In this document: one piece after another, positions 24,567-33,441 of the stretch
Numbering within the stretch: the first letter of the stretch is position 1
How the letters are laid out: each line of letters starts with the position of its first letter
NCBI GenBank assembly: GCA_036504075.1
Contig: DASXVX010000022.1
Coordinates: forward strand, 1 to 64,000
DNA: 64,000 bases
Direction of reading: 5' to 3'
From: DASXVX01 sp036504075
GTDB taxonomy: Bacteria; Bacillota; Sulfobacillia; Symbiobacteriales; Symbiobacteriaceae
Made by a program: the position numbers and the translations under genes
Notes under the pieces: generated by a model
Databases searched by the model: none
Told to the model about the DNA's origin: nothing
The model's input: the letters and a program-made list of their open reading frames with translations, nothing else

Positions 24567-27500
24567 GTGAATAGTACACGTATGATCGTTTACACCTGCG
24601 GCTACGCCCGGAGCACGGATAGCATAAAAGAACAGCTCCAGGAGTGCGGGGCCGAAGTCTGCCAGTCGTTTCAACTGATTCCCGGCGTGGCGGCGGGTCT
24701 CTCGCCGGATGCGCTGAAGAAGTTCTTCGCCCGCTACCCCGGCGCCACCGTGCAGCCCGACCGGCGTCGGCAGATTCCGCCCATGCCGTTCGGGCCGGAC
24801 GACCGGTTCGAGATCGCGGCACCCCGCCCTGCGGCTGACGGGCAGGACGAGGCGCCCGCCCCTTCGCCTGCCAATGCGGAGATGTCGCCGCTGGCGCTTT
24901 CGCTGATCCACGCGGACGCCGTCCAGGCCATGGGCATCGACGGGTCGGGGGTGCGCATCTGCATCATCGACTCGGGGGTCGACTTTAACCATCCGGATCT
25001 GCAGGGGACGGCGCTTGTGGGGCCGGACGGGAACTTCCTGGCCGTGGACTTCACGGAGACGGACCTGGCCGACACCATCGGGCACGGGACCGCCGTGGCG
25101 GGGTCCATCGCCGCCCAGGCGAAACAGATCTACCCCATTAACAACGAAGTGACCGGCAAGCCGGTGGCCTACACCCGGATCAAAGGGATGGCGCCGGGCG
25201 TCAAACTCATGAGCGCCAAGGTCTTTGACGCCCGGGTGCCCAGCGGCTATGACACGGCCATAATCGCGGCCCTGGAGTGGGCGGCAGAGCAAGGCGCGCA
25301 GATCGTCAACATGAGCCTGGGCGGCGGCGCCCTGCCGAACGACGGCAACGACCCCCTGGCGGCGGCCGTAACCGCGCTCCGGCAGCGGGGCATTCTGGTG
25401 GTGGTCGCCTCCGGAAACGAGGGCGGCGGCCAGGGCTCGGTCTCCTCTCCGGGCTCCTCGCCGGGGGCGCTTACCGTGGGGGCCTCCACCATGTACCGGT
25501 CGTTCGCCGAAATGGGCTTCCTGGCCGAGGGCGACCGGTGGACCGTAGACCAGCTTGCCTCTTTCTCCAGCCTGGGCCCGGCGGCCGACGGTCGGCTGAA
25601 GCCGGATATTCTGGCGCCGGGTGCCTTCGACTGGGGGCTGGCGCCGCTGTCCGGCTCCGAGGAAGGGCAGAACATGCAGCTGTTCGGCGGTACCAGCCAG
25701 GCCACCCCGCTCATGAGCGGCGCGGCGGCACTGGTTTACCAGGCGTTCTTTCGGGCGAAGGGGCGGTACCCGTCGGCCGATGAGGCGATGCGGATCGTTT
25801 GCAGCACCACGGACGACCTGGGGCTGCCGGCCCACATGCAGGGGGCCGGCCGGGTCAACGCCCTCCGGGCCGTGCAGGCCGTAACCGGGACGTCGCAGGC
25901 GGCGGTCACCTTCGGGCCGCTGTCGCCGGTCTCCGTTCTGCCGGGCCAGGAGACGTCGGTCAACCTGGAACTCACGAACCTGGGTTCGGCGGCGGCGCAG
26001 GTGCCAGTGAGCGCTTACACGTACGCCCCGGCAGATTTGGCCGACGAGGCGTTTAACGGCGAGATCGCCACCGGCCAGACGCCGCAGGAGATCATGTTCA
26101 TGGTGCCCGAGCACACCGACCTGATGCAGATTTCCCTGGACTGGCCCACGGAGGACCACGGTCCCCGGTCACCTCGGCTCATGGTCGCCATGTACGACCC
26201 CAGGGGCAACTTCGTCAACTACCAGCGGCCCAACGGGTCCGGCGACGTGGAGTTGGGCAAGTCGGTGGATTGCTGGATTGCCCGCCCGGAGGCCGGATCC
26301 TGGACGGCCCGCATCGTGCTGCGGCTGGGGAAGCCGGACACCGTGCAGCCGTTCACGCTCGCCATCCGGCGGTTCAGGCGGTCGGCCTGGGGCTGGGTGT
26401 CGGGGCCGGCGCAGCCGGTAATGCTGGCGCCGGGCGAGGCCCAGCAGACGGCCATCGCCGTGCGGGTGCCGGAGGGGACGATCGCCGGGACCTACGCCGG
26501 GCATATCGTTGCAGGCTCCCTGCTGATCCCGTTTGCCGTGGTCGTCCCGATTGCCCTGAACCAGGGCCAGGGCACCTTCGCCGGGGCCTTCCAGCATGGC
26601 TACCAGGGTTCCTACGGCAACGGCGACTGGCTCTACCACGACCTGCCGGTGCCCGCCGGCACGCGCTCGCTGGTGGCCTCGCTCCAGTGGCCGGATGTGG
26701 ACAACGCCCTGGAGTGCTACCTGATCGATCCCAACGGGGTGGCGGTCATGGGCCGGTCCAACGACAAGGACATTCTCGACGACGGCGACAGCCGGACATT
26801 GGGCGGGCAGTTCGTGCTGGCCCACCCGGAGCCGGGCAACTGGCGGCTGGTGCTCCACTCCTTCGCTTTCTGCGGGCGGGGCATGCCGGAGCCGTACTTC
26901 GGCACCGTGGAGACAGCGGGCGAACTGGTCTCGCCGAAGATCATCCAGCTTAGAGTGAGCCGGGGCCAGGAGGCGCCCATGGCGCTCTCGGTGGCGAACC
27001 CCGGGCGGCTGCCCATGACCGTACAGGCGATGGCGCAGTCGACCGAGGCCCGACTGGTCTGGAAGAGCCTCGCCGGCGAAGTCAAATCCGGGGTGACTCG
27101 GGAAGGCCGTCCGGAAGGCGATGCCAACGTGGCGCTGGGCACCATCGACGTGCCGGTGGGCGCCCGGCAGCTGGGCGCCGTGCTTAACTGGGACGAGCCG
27201 GGGGTCGAGGTCTCCCTGAGCCTCTTTGACCCGGTCTCCCAGAGCGACCGCTCCACCATTTCCAGCGACAAGGGCCAGGTGGCGCTGGTGGAGTCCAACC
27301 CGGTGCCGGGGCAGTGGACCGTCATGGCGGGCATCACTTCGCCCACCGGACAGACCAAAGCCATCAACCTGACCGGCTCGACGTTCGTCGTGGCACCCCT
27401 GGCGTTGGAAGGGGTATCGGCACAGCCCGTCACCATTCAGCCCGGCCGGCAGTCGCTGGTACCGCTGACCGTAAAGCTGCCGGAAAGCGCCAATGCCATG

Positions 27501-27629
27501 ATGGGCCGCATCGTGGTGACCACCACCAAGGGCGACCGGCTGGGCGAAGTGGCGTTCCGCATTCAGGCCGGGGACTCTGGCGCCGATGCGGAAGCGGCAT
27601 CCACCAGCCACGGCCTCGGGCTGGCGTAA
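24567..27629 (+). CDS. S8 subtilisin-family serine protease, large
   Basis: 1020 residues. GTG 24567 is the start: AAGGAGG lies 8 bases upstream, and the overlapping ATG at 24565 is followed at once by TGA. Residues 6-68 resemble an I9-type propeptide. The catalytic domain covers about 108-445 with Asp135 (IIDSGVDFNHPDL), His173 (IGHGTAVAGS), the oxyanion Asn in VASGNEGG, and Ser377 (GGTSQATPLMSGAAAL). About 570 further residues form beta-rich, pre-peptidase/Ig-like modules. No signal peptide is visible, so it is either intracellular or secreted by another route. A terminator follows. Confidence 0.9.
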   Translation: MNSTRMIVYTCGYARSTDSIKEQLQECGAEVCQSFQLIPGVAAGLSPDALKKFFARYPGATVQPDRRRQIPPMPFGPDDRFEIAAPRPAADGQDEAPAPSPANAEMSPLALSLIHADAVQAMGIDGSGVRICIIDSGVDFNHPDLQGTALVGPDGNFLAVDFTETDLADTIGHGTAVAGSIAAQAKQIYPINNEVTGKPVAYTRIKGMAPGVKLMSAKVFDARVPSGYDTAIIAALEWAAEQGAQIVNMSLGGGALPNDGNDPLAAAVTALRQRGILVVVASGNEGGGQGSVSSPGSSPGALTVGASTMYRSFAEMGFLAEGDRWTVDQLASFSSLGPAADGRLKPDILAPGAFDWGLAPLSGSEEGQNMQLFGGTSQATPLMSGAAALVYQAFFRAKGRYPSADEAMRIVCSTTDDLGLPAHMQGAGRVNALRAVQAVTGTSQAAVTFGPLSPVSVLPGQETSVNLELTNLGSAAAQVPVSAYTYAPADLADEAFNGEIATGQTPQEIMFMVPEHTDLMQISLDWPTEDHGPRSPRLMVAMYDPRGNFVNYQRPNGSGDVELGKSVDCWIARPEAGSWTARIVLRLGKPDTVQPFTLAIRRFRRSAWGWVSGPAQPVMLAPGEAQQTAIAVRVPEGTIAGTYAGHIVAGSLLIPFAVVVPIALNQGQGTFAGAFQHGYQGSYGNGDWLYHDLPVPAGTRSLVASLQWPDVDNALECYLIDPNGVAVMGRSNDKDILDDGDSRTLGGQFVLAHPEPGNWRLVLHSFAFCGRGMPEPYFGTVETAGELVSPKIIQLRVSRGQEAPMALSVANPGRLPMTVQAMAQSTEARLVWKSLAGEVKSGVTREGRPEGDANVALGTIDVPVGARQLGAVLNWDEPGVEVSLSLFDPVSQSDRSTISSDKGQVALVESNPVPGQWTVMAGITSPTGQTKAINLTGSTFVVAPLALEGVSAQPVTIQPGRQSLVPLTVKLPESANAMMGRIVVTTTKGDRLGEVAFRIQAGDSGADAEAASTSHGLGLA

Positions 27630-27647
27630 CTTCGACCACGCTCGCGA

Positions 27648-27690
27648 AGAGGCCGCAGACCGGAATTCCTGTCTGCGGCCTCTGGTTGTC
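27648..27690. terminator. Bidirectional terminator
   Basis: A 13-bp perfect stem AGAGGCCGCAGAC / GTCTGCGGCCTCT (27648-27660 with 27671-27683) lies between the converging protease and VOC genes. Confidence 0.85.
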
Positions 27691-27697
27691 TACCGTC

Positions 27698-28063
27698 CTA
27701 CTTGGCGCTGGGGTCGAACTGCATCAAGCCGAACAGGTTGCCTTCGGTGTCGAGGCAGTAGGCCATGTAGCCAATGCCGGGGACGGCCATCTTCCCTTCG
27801 ACGACCTTGCCGCCGCCGGCCGTAATCTTGGCCACGAACTCGTCGACCGACGGCACGTCGATGGTGTTGACCACCCGCTGGGGTCCCATGGGCCGCATGA
27901 TTGCACCATCAATGCCCGGAGTGCCCTGCTCGCCGGTGGTCAGGAGCCAGTAGTCCTGGGGACCTTCCCACTTGTTCACTTTCCAGCCGAAGACTTCGGT
28001 GTAGAACTTGACGGCCCGCTCGGGTTGATCGGCGGCAAATTCGAAGTGCGTAACTCTGGGCAT
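27698..28063 (-). CDS. VOC-family (glyoxalase/dioxygenase fold) protein
   Basis: 121 residues, ATG 28063 behind GGGGAGGG. The paired beta-alpha-beta modules read VTHFEFAADQPERAVKFYTE, FGWKV and later YMAYCLDTEGNLFGLMQ, typical of small VOC proteins with a metal ligand in each half. Substrate not predictable. Confidence 0.82.
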   Translation of the reverse strand: MPRVTHFEFAADQPERAVKFYTEVFGWKVNKWEGPQDYWLLTTGEQGTPGIDGAIMRPMGPQRVVNTIDVPSVDEFVAKITAGGGKVVEGKMAVPGIGYMAYCLDTEGNLFGLMQFDPSAK

Positions 28064-28097
28064 GGTCGGCCCTCCCCTTGCTACTTTTATTGGCATA

Positions 28098-28142
28098 GTC
28101 TGCCGCCAAACTCCCCTCCTGATGCTCGCGGTGGCGGCAGAC
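28098..28142 (-). terminator. Hairpin after the cupredoxin gene
   Basis: GTCTGCCGCCA (28098-28108) pairs perfectly with TGGCGGCAGAC (28132-28142), directly after the cupredoxin stop. The U-tract is weak, so it may act as a stabilising or partial terminator. Confidence 0.55.
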
Positions 28143-28523
28143 TTACTCCCCGGCTTCCAGGAACGTGTACATGCCGCCCTCGTAATGGCCGGGCTTGTGG
28201 CAGGCCAGTTCCACCCGGCCGGAGCGTGTGACCCGGAACCGAAGCATCCGGACCTCGCCGGGCTTGATGTCCTCGGCTTCCCTGTCGTACGGCTGTACCT
28301 CGAGCTCGTGGATTTGCTCACCGGCGTTCCGGATGGTCAGTTCCACCAGGTCGCCCCTGTGCACGTTCGCCGGGGACACATCGATGCGGAACTCGCTCAG
28401 GGTCACGTGGATGCGGGCTTGTGGGACCCCCCGAAGCTGTGCGGCGCCCGCGGTGTAAACGCCGCCGGCGGCTACGGCAACAAGGGCTGCGATCACGATC
28501 AACCCAATCCAGATCCTGCGCAT
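28143..28523 (-). CDS. Membrane-anchored cupredoxin (type 1 copper protein)
   Basis: 126 residues, ATG 28523 behind GGGAGGTG. A hydrophobic N-terminal helix (residues 5-28) anchors or exports it. The cupredoxin copper ligands are readable as His72 (EQIHELE), Cys108, His113 and Met118 (ELACHKPGHYEGGM). It should carry electrons on the outer face of the membrane. It is a plausible partner for the exported molybdoenzyme at 38-46 kb, although the genes are not linked. Confidence 0.82.
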   Translation of the reverse strand: MRRIWIGLIVIAALVAVAAGGVYTAGAAQLRGVPQARIHVTLSEFRIDVSPANVHRGDLVELTIRNAGEQIHELEVQPYDREAEDIKPGEVRMLRFRVTRSGRVELACHKPGHYEGGMYTFLEAGE

Positions 28524-28640
28524 GAGAACACCTCCCGTCATCAAGACGGGCGGGTGGCGCCATCGGGTCGGACGGGTACCGGAAATCCCCCCAGGGCTGA
28601 CTTCGGGTCATCCGTCACCTGTCGCGCCGGGGCTTCTATG

Positions 28641-30002
28641 TCATACTGGAATGCGTAAAGTAATTGCCGTGCCTTTGCCCGGCTCGGACTGGACCTGCAG
28701 GTCGCCTTTGAGGCGGGCCGCCCGCTCCCGCATGATTGTGAGGCCGAAGTGGCCTTCGCCAGGCGGGCTGGCCGGGTCGAAGCCCTTGCCGTCGTCGGCG
28801 ATCATCAGGCGATAGTGCTCCTCATCCCGAGCTACCTCCACCCAAACGTGCGTGGCCTCCGCATGCCGATGGATATTCGCAAGCGCCTCCTGCACGATCC
28901 GAAGCGCCTCATGCACGTCCGGACAGTTGACATCCTCCCCTGGCGCCAGCCGGACGGCCAGTTCCACCTGCAGGTTGCTCTCCGGGTAGAAGTCGGCCAG
29001 GCAGTCGGAGAGCGCACCGACCAGCCCGCTCTGCGGCTGGACCCTGCCCCGGAGGTCTGCGATGAGGCGGCGGACTTCGGCCAGCGTCCGGTCCAACAGG
29101 CGATACGTTTCACTGAGCCGGTTCTGCACCGCTTCGGGACTCCCGGTGCACTGCTGGGCATCATACAGCAGCAGCTTCAGGCCGAACAGGTTCTGGCTGA
29201 GGCCGTCGTGGACCTCCTGGGCCAGCTTCGTCCGTTCGCTCCGGATGGCCTCCTCGTGCAGCGTGATCAGTTCGGTGGCAAGGCTAAGCGAGTTGGCCAT
29301 TTTGTCCAGCGTCTGGAGGTCCTGGTCGGAGTACCCCCGCTCCCGGCGGCTGGCGACCATGAGCACACCCAGAACCCGACCGTTGCCCCGCACCGGCACG
29401 CCAATGGCGGCCTTCAGCCCCTCTGTCAGGAAAATGGGATACGAAGCCGGGCTGCCGGCCAGGTCCTCAGGGAAGCGAAAACTCTTAAGCGGCAGGTCTG
29501 TCAGAATGATACGGCCGGGGAAACCCTGGCCGGGCCGAAGCCGGACAGTCGTTGGCGCCGGACTCACGGTGCCGCTGGTCACCTGCCAGCGGACCTCCCG
29601 GCGGCTCTCGTCGTAAAAAGCCAGGGCAGCGAGGTCGCTCCTGAGGAGCTTGCGCAGGCTGTCCAGCACCGGCTCGAGTCCGGCGCCCAGGGAAGGCTCA
29701 TCCCGCTCCCGGGACCGCAGTTGGAGCAGCACCATGCGACTTTCCGGGGTTGCGCCTTCCACGGGGGAGGCTGAAACGTCCAGCTGCCCGGAACCGGCCA
29801 GGGACATGAGACCCTCCACGGCCTCCCCCGCCAATCCCTGCCGGAGTGGGCAGGCTTCGCCCAGGCAGGACGGGCACCCCAGCACGTCCCGGCAGGCCAG
29901 CCCTACGAGTGACTGCGTCGCGCCAAGCACGCCGGCACACGCGGGCGATGCCGCCGTCACACTCAGGTTCCGGTCGAACACGAGAATTGGCTTGGGTTCC
30001 AC
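28641..30002 (-). CDS. PAS-GAF sensor histidine kinase (HisKA_3/NarX-NreB class)
   Basis: 453 residues, cytoplasmic: no membrane segment. The N-terminal PAS-like domain carries cysteines at 22, 37, 43, 46 and 51 (CRDVLGCPSCLGEACPLR), suggesting an Fe-S or redox switch as in oxygen sensor NreB. A GAF domain follows (about 110-245). The HisKA_3 box is KLAQEVHDGLSQNLFGLKLL, and HATPase motifs are ANIHRHAEATHVWVEV, DDGKGFD and GHFGLTIMRERA. It has no adjacent regulator. The NarL-type response regulator at 46.5 kb is the only partner candidate in the window. It is probably a redox or nitrate-type respiratory sensor (inference). Confidence 0.85.
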   Translation of the reverse strand: MEPKPILVFDRNLSVTAASPACAGVLGATQSLVGLACRDVLGCPSCLGEACPLRQGLAGEAVEGLMSLAGSGQLDVSASPVEGATPESRMVLLQLRSRERDEPSLGAGLEPVLDSLRKLLRSDLAALAFYDESRREVRWQVTSGTVSPAPTTVRLRPGQGFPGRIILTDLPLKSFRFPEDLAGSPASYPIFLTEGLKAAIGVPVRGNGRVLGVLMVASRRERGYSDQDLQTLDKMANSLSLATELITLHEEAIRSERTKLAQEVHDGLSQNLFGLKLLLYDAQQCTGSPEAVQNRLSETYRLLDRTLAEVRRLIADLRGRVQPQSGLVGALSDCLADFYPESNLQVELAVRLAPGEDVNCPDVHEALRIVQEALANIHRHAEATHVWVEVARDEEHYRLMIADDGKGFDPASPPGEGHFGLTIMRERAARLKGDLQVQSEPGKGTAITLRIPV

Positions 30003-30118
30003 CGCGTCTCACCTGCCTTGCGGGGGGCTCTCGGTTCTTTCATCGTAGCACAAAAGGCCCACATTCAACTAGATATTTTGGATTGATACGAGGTCCGTTA
30101 GAACATGGGGGGACGGAA

Positions 30119-30532
30119 GTGGCAGACTGGCTCATGAAGACGGAACCGGCGGAGTTCGCCTATGCCGACCTGGCGGCCCGGGGGCGGGAGCCGTGGAGCG
30201 GGGTGCGGAATCCGGTAGCCTTGAAACACATGCGGGCCATGCACCCCGGGGATCGCTTTCTCTTCTACCACACCGGCGGCGAGCGGGCGGTGGTGGGCGT
30301 GGGGGGCATTGCCACGGAGCCCTCCCCGGACCCGCAGGCGGGCGACCCCCGCTTCGTGGTGGTGGACGTGACGCCGGCCTACCCGTTCCGGCGGCCGGTT
30401 ACTCTGACCGAAATCAAAGCGGACCCGCGGTTCGCCCAATGGGAACTGGTGCGCCAGTCCCGGCTGTCGGTGATGCCGGTGAGCGAAGAGCAGTGGCGCT
30501 GGCTCCATGAAATGGGCGAGACGCCGCTGTAG
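30119..30532 (+). CDS. EVE-domain protein
   Basis: 137 residues from GTG 30119 (GGGGGGA upstream). It opens ADWLMKTEPAEFAYADL and has GVRNPVALKHMRAMHPGDR and FYHTGGERAVVGVG, the PUA-like EVE fold that binds modified bases. Stand-alone bacterial EVE proteins are thought to read modified DNA or RNA. No restriction genes are nearby. Confidence 0.88.
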   Translation: MADWLMKTEPAEFAYADLAARGREPWSGVRNPVALKHMRAMHPGDRFLFYHTGGERAVVGVGGIATEPSPDPQAGDPRFVVVDVTPAYPFRRPVTLTEIKADPRFAQWELVRQSRLSVMPVSEEQWRWLHEMGETPL

Positions 30533-30592
30533 CCACTGCCAGTGCCCGTCGGGGAAAAGGCTGGTTGCGTCTGCAGGCAGGGGCCAACACAA

Positions 30593-30624
30593 AGCGGCGT
30601 ATCCACCGTACGGGAGACGCCGCT
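30593..30624 (-). terminator. Terminator of the ABC efflux operon
   Basis: AGCGGCGT (30593-30600) pairs with ACGCCGCT (30617-30624), just after the stop of the last efflux gene on the minus strand. Confidence 0.6.
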
Positions 30625-30651
30625 GCTTTGCTGTTGGTACTTGCGGCGAGG

Positions 30652-31380
30652 CTAGGCCTTCCCCGCGAGACTGATAAAGACCCGGTCCAGGCTGCCGCCG
30701 CCGGCGTGCTCCGCCCGCAGTTCGACCGGCGTCCCGTAGGCCACCAGCCGCCCGGCCAGAATCATGCCCAGCCGGTCGCAGTACTCAGCCTCATCCATGT
30801 AGTGAGTCGTGACCAGCACGGTCGTGCCCGTGTCCGACAGCCCGTAGATCAGGTCCCAGAACTTGCGGCGGGAGACCGGGTCGACGCCGGACGTCGGCTC
30901 GTCCAGCAGGAGCAGAGGCGGCCGGTGCAAAATGGCGCAGGCAAAGGCCAATCGTTGCCGGAGCCCGCCGCCGACCTGGCCCGCCGGCGTCTGCCGGAGC
31001 GGTTCCAACCCACTCCAGGCCAGCAGTTCGCCGATCCGCTCCTGCAGGGCGCCGCCTTTCAGCCCGTAAACCCGCCCGTAGAAGGCCAGGTTTTCCGCCA
31101 CCGTCAGATCGTTGTAGAGGCTGAACCGCTGGGACATATACCCGGCCTTCTGCCGGATGGCCTCAGGCTGGGTGGCCAGGTCATGCCCCAGCACGTGCCC
31201 GCCGCCGGCGCTGGGGGCCAGCAGCCCCAACAGCATCCGGATGAGCGTAGTCTTGCCGGCGCCGTTCGGCCCCAGCAGCCCCATGACCGTGCCGGCCTCC
31301 ACTTGCAGGGTCACATCGTTTACGGCGACGAACTCCCCGAAGCGTTTCGTCAGTCCCTTTGTTTCGATGGCTGCACTCAT
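30652..31380 (-). CDS. ABC transporter ATP-binding protein (efflux operon, second ATPase)
   Basis: 242 residues. The ATG at 31380 overlaps the stop of the upstream ATPase (ATGA). Walker A is GPNGAGKTTLIRM, the signature region is GQVGGGLRQRLAFA (a variant of LSGGQ), Walker B is LLLLDEPTSGVDP and the H-loop is LVTTHYMD. In the common YbhF/DrrA-type arrangement two ATPases, or one fused double ATPase, serve a single ABC-2 permease. Here the pair is split into two genes. Confidence 0.9.
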   Translation of the reverse strand: MSAAIETKGLTKRFGEFVAVNDVTLQVEAGTVMGLLGPNGAGKTTLIRMLLGLLAPSAGGGHVLGHDLATQPEAIRQKAGYMSQRFSLYNDLTVAENLAFYGRVYGLKGGALQERIGELLAWSGLEPLRQTPAGQVGGGLRQRLAFACAILHRPPLLLLDEPTSGVDPVSRRKFWDLIYGLSDTGTTVLVTTHYMDEAEYCDRLGMILAGRLVAYGTPVELRAEHAGGGSLDRVFISLAGKA

Positions 31381-32270
31381 AGGGCGTGCACCTCCTCGGC
31401 GGCTCCCGAGAGCCAGATGTACGCATCCTCCAGGCTGGGCGGCACGGGGGTCAGTTCGTAACCCGCCGGCGCCGCCACGGGGGCTCCCGCCTCCAGGGCC
31501 ACCCGGACACCGGTCCCCTGCGGCTGAATCCACCGCTGCCCGGTCAGCTCCCCGGCCGCCCGCATGGCCGCCATGCGGTTCAGACTCATGCCCGCGGCCG
31601 GCGTCATCAGGACCATTTGCCAGGGCAGCCGCTCTTTCAGGGCCGACGCCCGGTCAAAGGCCAGCAGCCGCCCCTGGTGCAGCAGCCCGACCCGGTGGCA
31701 GTGCTCGGCTTCGTCCATGTACGGGGTGGTGACCAGCACGGCCCGCCCCGCTTCGGCCTGGCTGCGGAGCAGGTCCCAGAAGTCCACCCGTGCCACCGGG
31801 TCCACGGCGGTAGTGGGTTCATCGAGAATCAGAATGGGCGGTTTGTGGACGACGGCGCAGGCCAGCGCCAGCTTCTGCCGCATGCCGCCGGAGAGTGCGC
31901 CGCTCAGCCGGTCCTTGAACGGCCAGAGTCCGACCCACTCCAGGAGCCGTTGGCCTTCCGCCACGGCCTGTGCCGGGGACATCCCGTACACCCGGCCAAA
32001 GAAGCGGATGTTCTCATATGCGGTCAACTCGGGGTAGAGGCTGTACCGCCCGGTCAGGTAGCCGACCCGCCCGCGGGACTCCGGCGCCACTTTGCCCGCG
32101 GAGGGCGCCAGCGCGCCGGCCGCCAGCCGGGCCAGGGTCGTTTTACCCGCGCCGTCCGGCCCTACCAGGCCGACCATTTCCCCGGGTCGGACCTCAAAGT
32201 CGATGCCGCTCAAGGCCTGAACGGATCCGAACGATCGGGACACGCCGATAAAGCGAATAGATGCGTCCAT
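31377..32270 (-). CDS. ABC transporter ATP-binding protein (efflux operon, first ATPase)
   Basis: 297 residues. ATG 32270 has AGGGAG about 8 bases upstream and is better than the GTG at 32279. Walker A is deviant, GPDGAGKTTLARL (Asp for Asn). The signature is LSGALSGGMRQKLALA, Walker B is ILILDEPTTAVDP, and the H-loop position reads VLVTTPYMDEAE: Pro replaces His. Loss of the H-loop His suggests a degenerate ATP site, as is common in paired ABC proteins. Confidence 0.88.
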   Translation of the reverse strand: MDASIRFIGVSRSFGSVQALSGIDFEVRPGEMVGLVGPDGAGKTTLARLAAGALAPSAGKVAPESRGRVGYLTGRYSLYPELTAYENIRFFGRVYGMSPAQAVAEGQRLLEWVGLWPFKDRLSGALSGGMRQKLALACAVVHKPPILILDEPTTAVDPVARVDFWDLLRSQAEAGRAVLVTTPYMDEAEHCHRVGLLHQGRLLAFDRASALKERLPWQMVLMTPAAGMSLNRMAAMRAAGELTGQRWIQPQGTGVRVALEAGAPVAAPAGYELTPVPPSLEDAYIWLSGAAEEVHAL

Positions 32271-32282
32271 CGCGTTCACTCC

Positions 32283-33434
32283 CTAACCCAGCCGCTTGCG
32301 GAACCGGAGGGAGGCCAGACCCAGCACGGCCACGGAATAGACGGCCAGCACCACGGCCGGAACCATCAGTTGGTCCAGTCCCTGCCCTTTCATGAACATC
32401 CCGCGGGCAATGGGCACGTAGTGGGTGAACGGCAGCAGGTAGGCCACGTATTGAATCCACTTCGGCAGCGAGGTCAGCGGGAAGATGAGCCCGGAGACCA
32501 GAATCTGCGGGAAAACGGTGAACATGGCGAGCTGCATGGCCTGCTGCTGGTTCTGCGCCACGGTCGAGAGCAGGAGCCCCAGCCCCAGGGTCGTGAAAAC
32601 CAGCAGCAACGAAAGGCCGATAAAGAGGGGGAAGTTGCCGACAAAAGTCAGGTTGAACAGGTAGCTCCCCAGGAAGTACACCAGTGTAAAATCCACCGCG
32701 GCGATGATGAACGGGGGAATCAGCTTGCCAAGCATCAGCTCGAAGGGGGTGATCGGGGTCACCACCAGTTGCTCCAGGGTGCCGTATTCCCGTTCCCGGA
32801 CGATCCCGAGCACGGTCATGAGGGTCGCCATGAACATGACCACGAGGCCCAGCAGGCCGGGGATCATCACGTTGGCGCTCTTGAGCTCCGGGTTGTAGAG
32901 CGTCTCCACCTGAGGGATCAGCTGAGGCGCCGACGGGGGCGTGAAGTCGAGCCCGCGGGCGGTAACGGCGGCCTTCACCTTGGCTTCCAGGTCAGCTTTG
33001 ATCTGGGTCTGCACCGGTTCCAGGGCTTTTTGCAGCATCCGGGTGCCGGTCTGGGCGGCGAAGAGTTCTGAACCGTCGAAGAGCACCTTCAGGGACGGGC
33101 TGGTCTGCCCTTCGGCGAACCCCGGCGGGATTATGACGCCCATCTGCACTTCGCCCCGGTACATGCCCGCTTTGATGCCGGCCTCCGTTGGATCGGCCAG
33201 ATTCACGACGCGGGAGCGCTCATACTCCCGGAACGCCTTGGCCACCAGGGCGCCGGTCTGGTTTCCGCTGTTGTCGATGACGGCGATCTTGACTTCCTTG
33301 ACATCGAAACTGAAGGCGTAGCCAAACATCACCAGCCAGAGCAGCGGCAGTGCGATCATCATGGCGAGGGTCCGCTTGTCCCGGCGAACTTGGATGAATT
33401 CCTTGCCGGCGAGAGCCATGAGGCGGTTCAGCAT
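32283..33434 (-). CDS. ABC-2-type efflux permease
   Basis: 383 residues, ATG behind AAGGAGTG. One N-terminal membrane helix (TLAMMIALPLLWLVMFGYAF), a large extracytoplasmic loop (about 45-180) and five C-terminal helices, e.g. VMIPGLLGLVVMFMATLMTV: the YhgE/YbhS-type ABC-2 plan. The motif VREREYGTLEQLVVTPI is the conserved coupling segment of this family. It pairs with the two ATPases to export drugs or other hydrophobic compounds. Confidence 0.9.
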   Translation of the reverse strand: MLNRLMALAGKEFIQVRRDKRTLAMMIALPLLWLVMFGYAFSFDVKEVKIAVIDNSGNQTGALVAKAFREYERSRVVNLADPTEAGIKAGMYRGEVQMGVIIPPGFAEGQTSPSLKVLFDGSELFAAQTGTRMLQKALEPVQTQIKADLEAKVKAAVTARGLDFTPPSAPQLIPQVETLYNPELKSANVMIPGLLGLVVMFMATLMTVLGIVREREYGTLEQLVVTPITPFELMLGKLIPPFIIAAVDFTLVYFLGSYLFNLTFVGNFPLFIGLSLLLVFTTLGLGLLLSTVAQNQQQAMQLAMFTVFPQILVSGLIFPLTSLPKWIQYVAYLLPFTHYVPIARGMFMKGQGLDQLMVPAVVLAVYSVAVLGLASLRFRKRLG

Positions 33435-33441
33435 GGTGGGG

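Noticed and set aside
23496..26159. An 887-codon minus-strand frame
   Set aside because: Only the first 304 codons from 24410 down encode a recognisable protein. The rest is the antisense of the subtilase gene in high-GC DNA.
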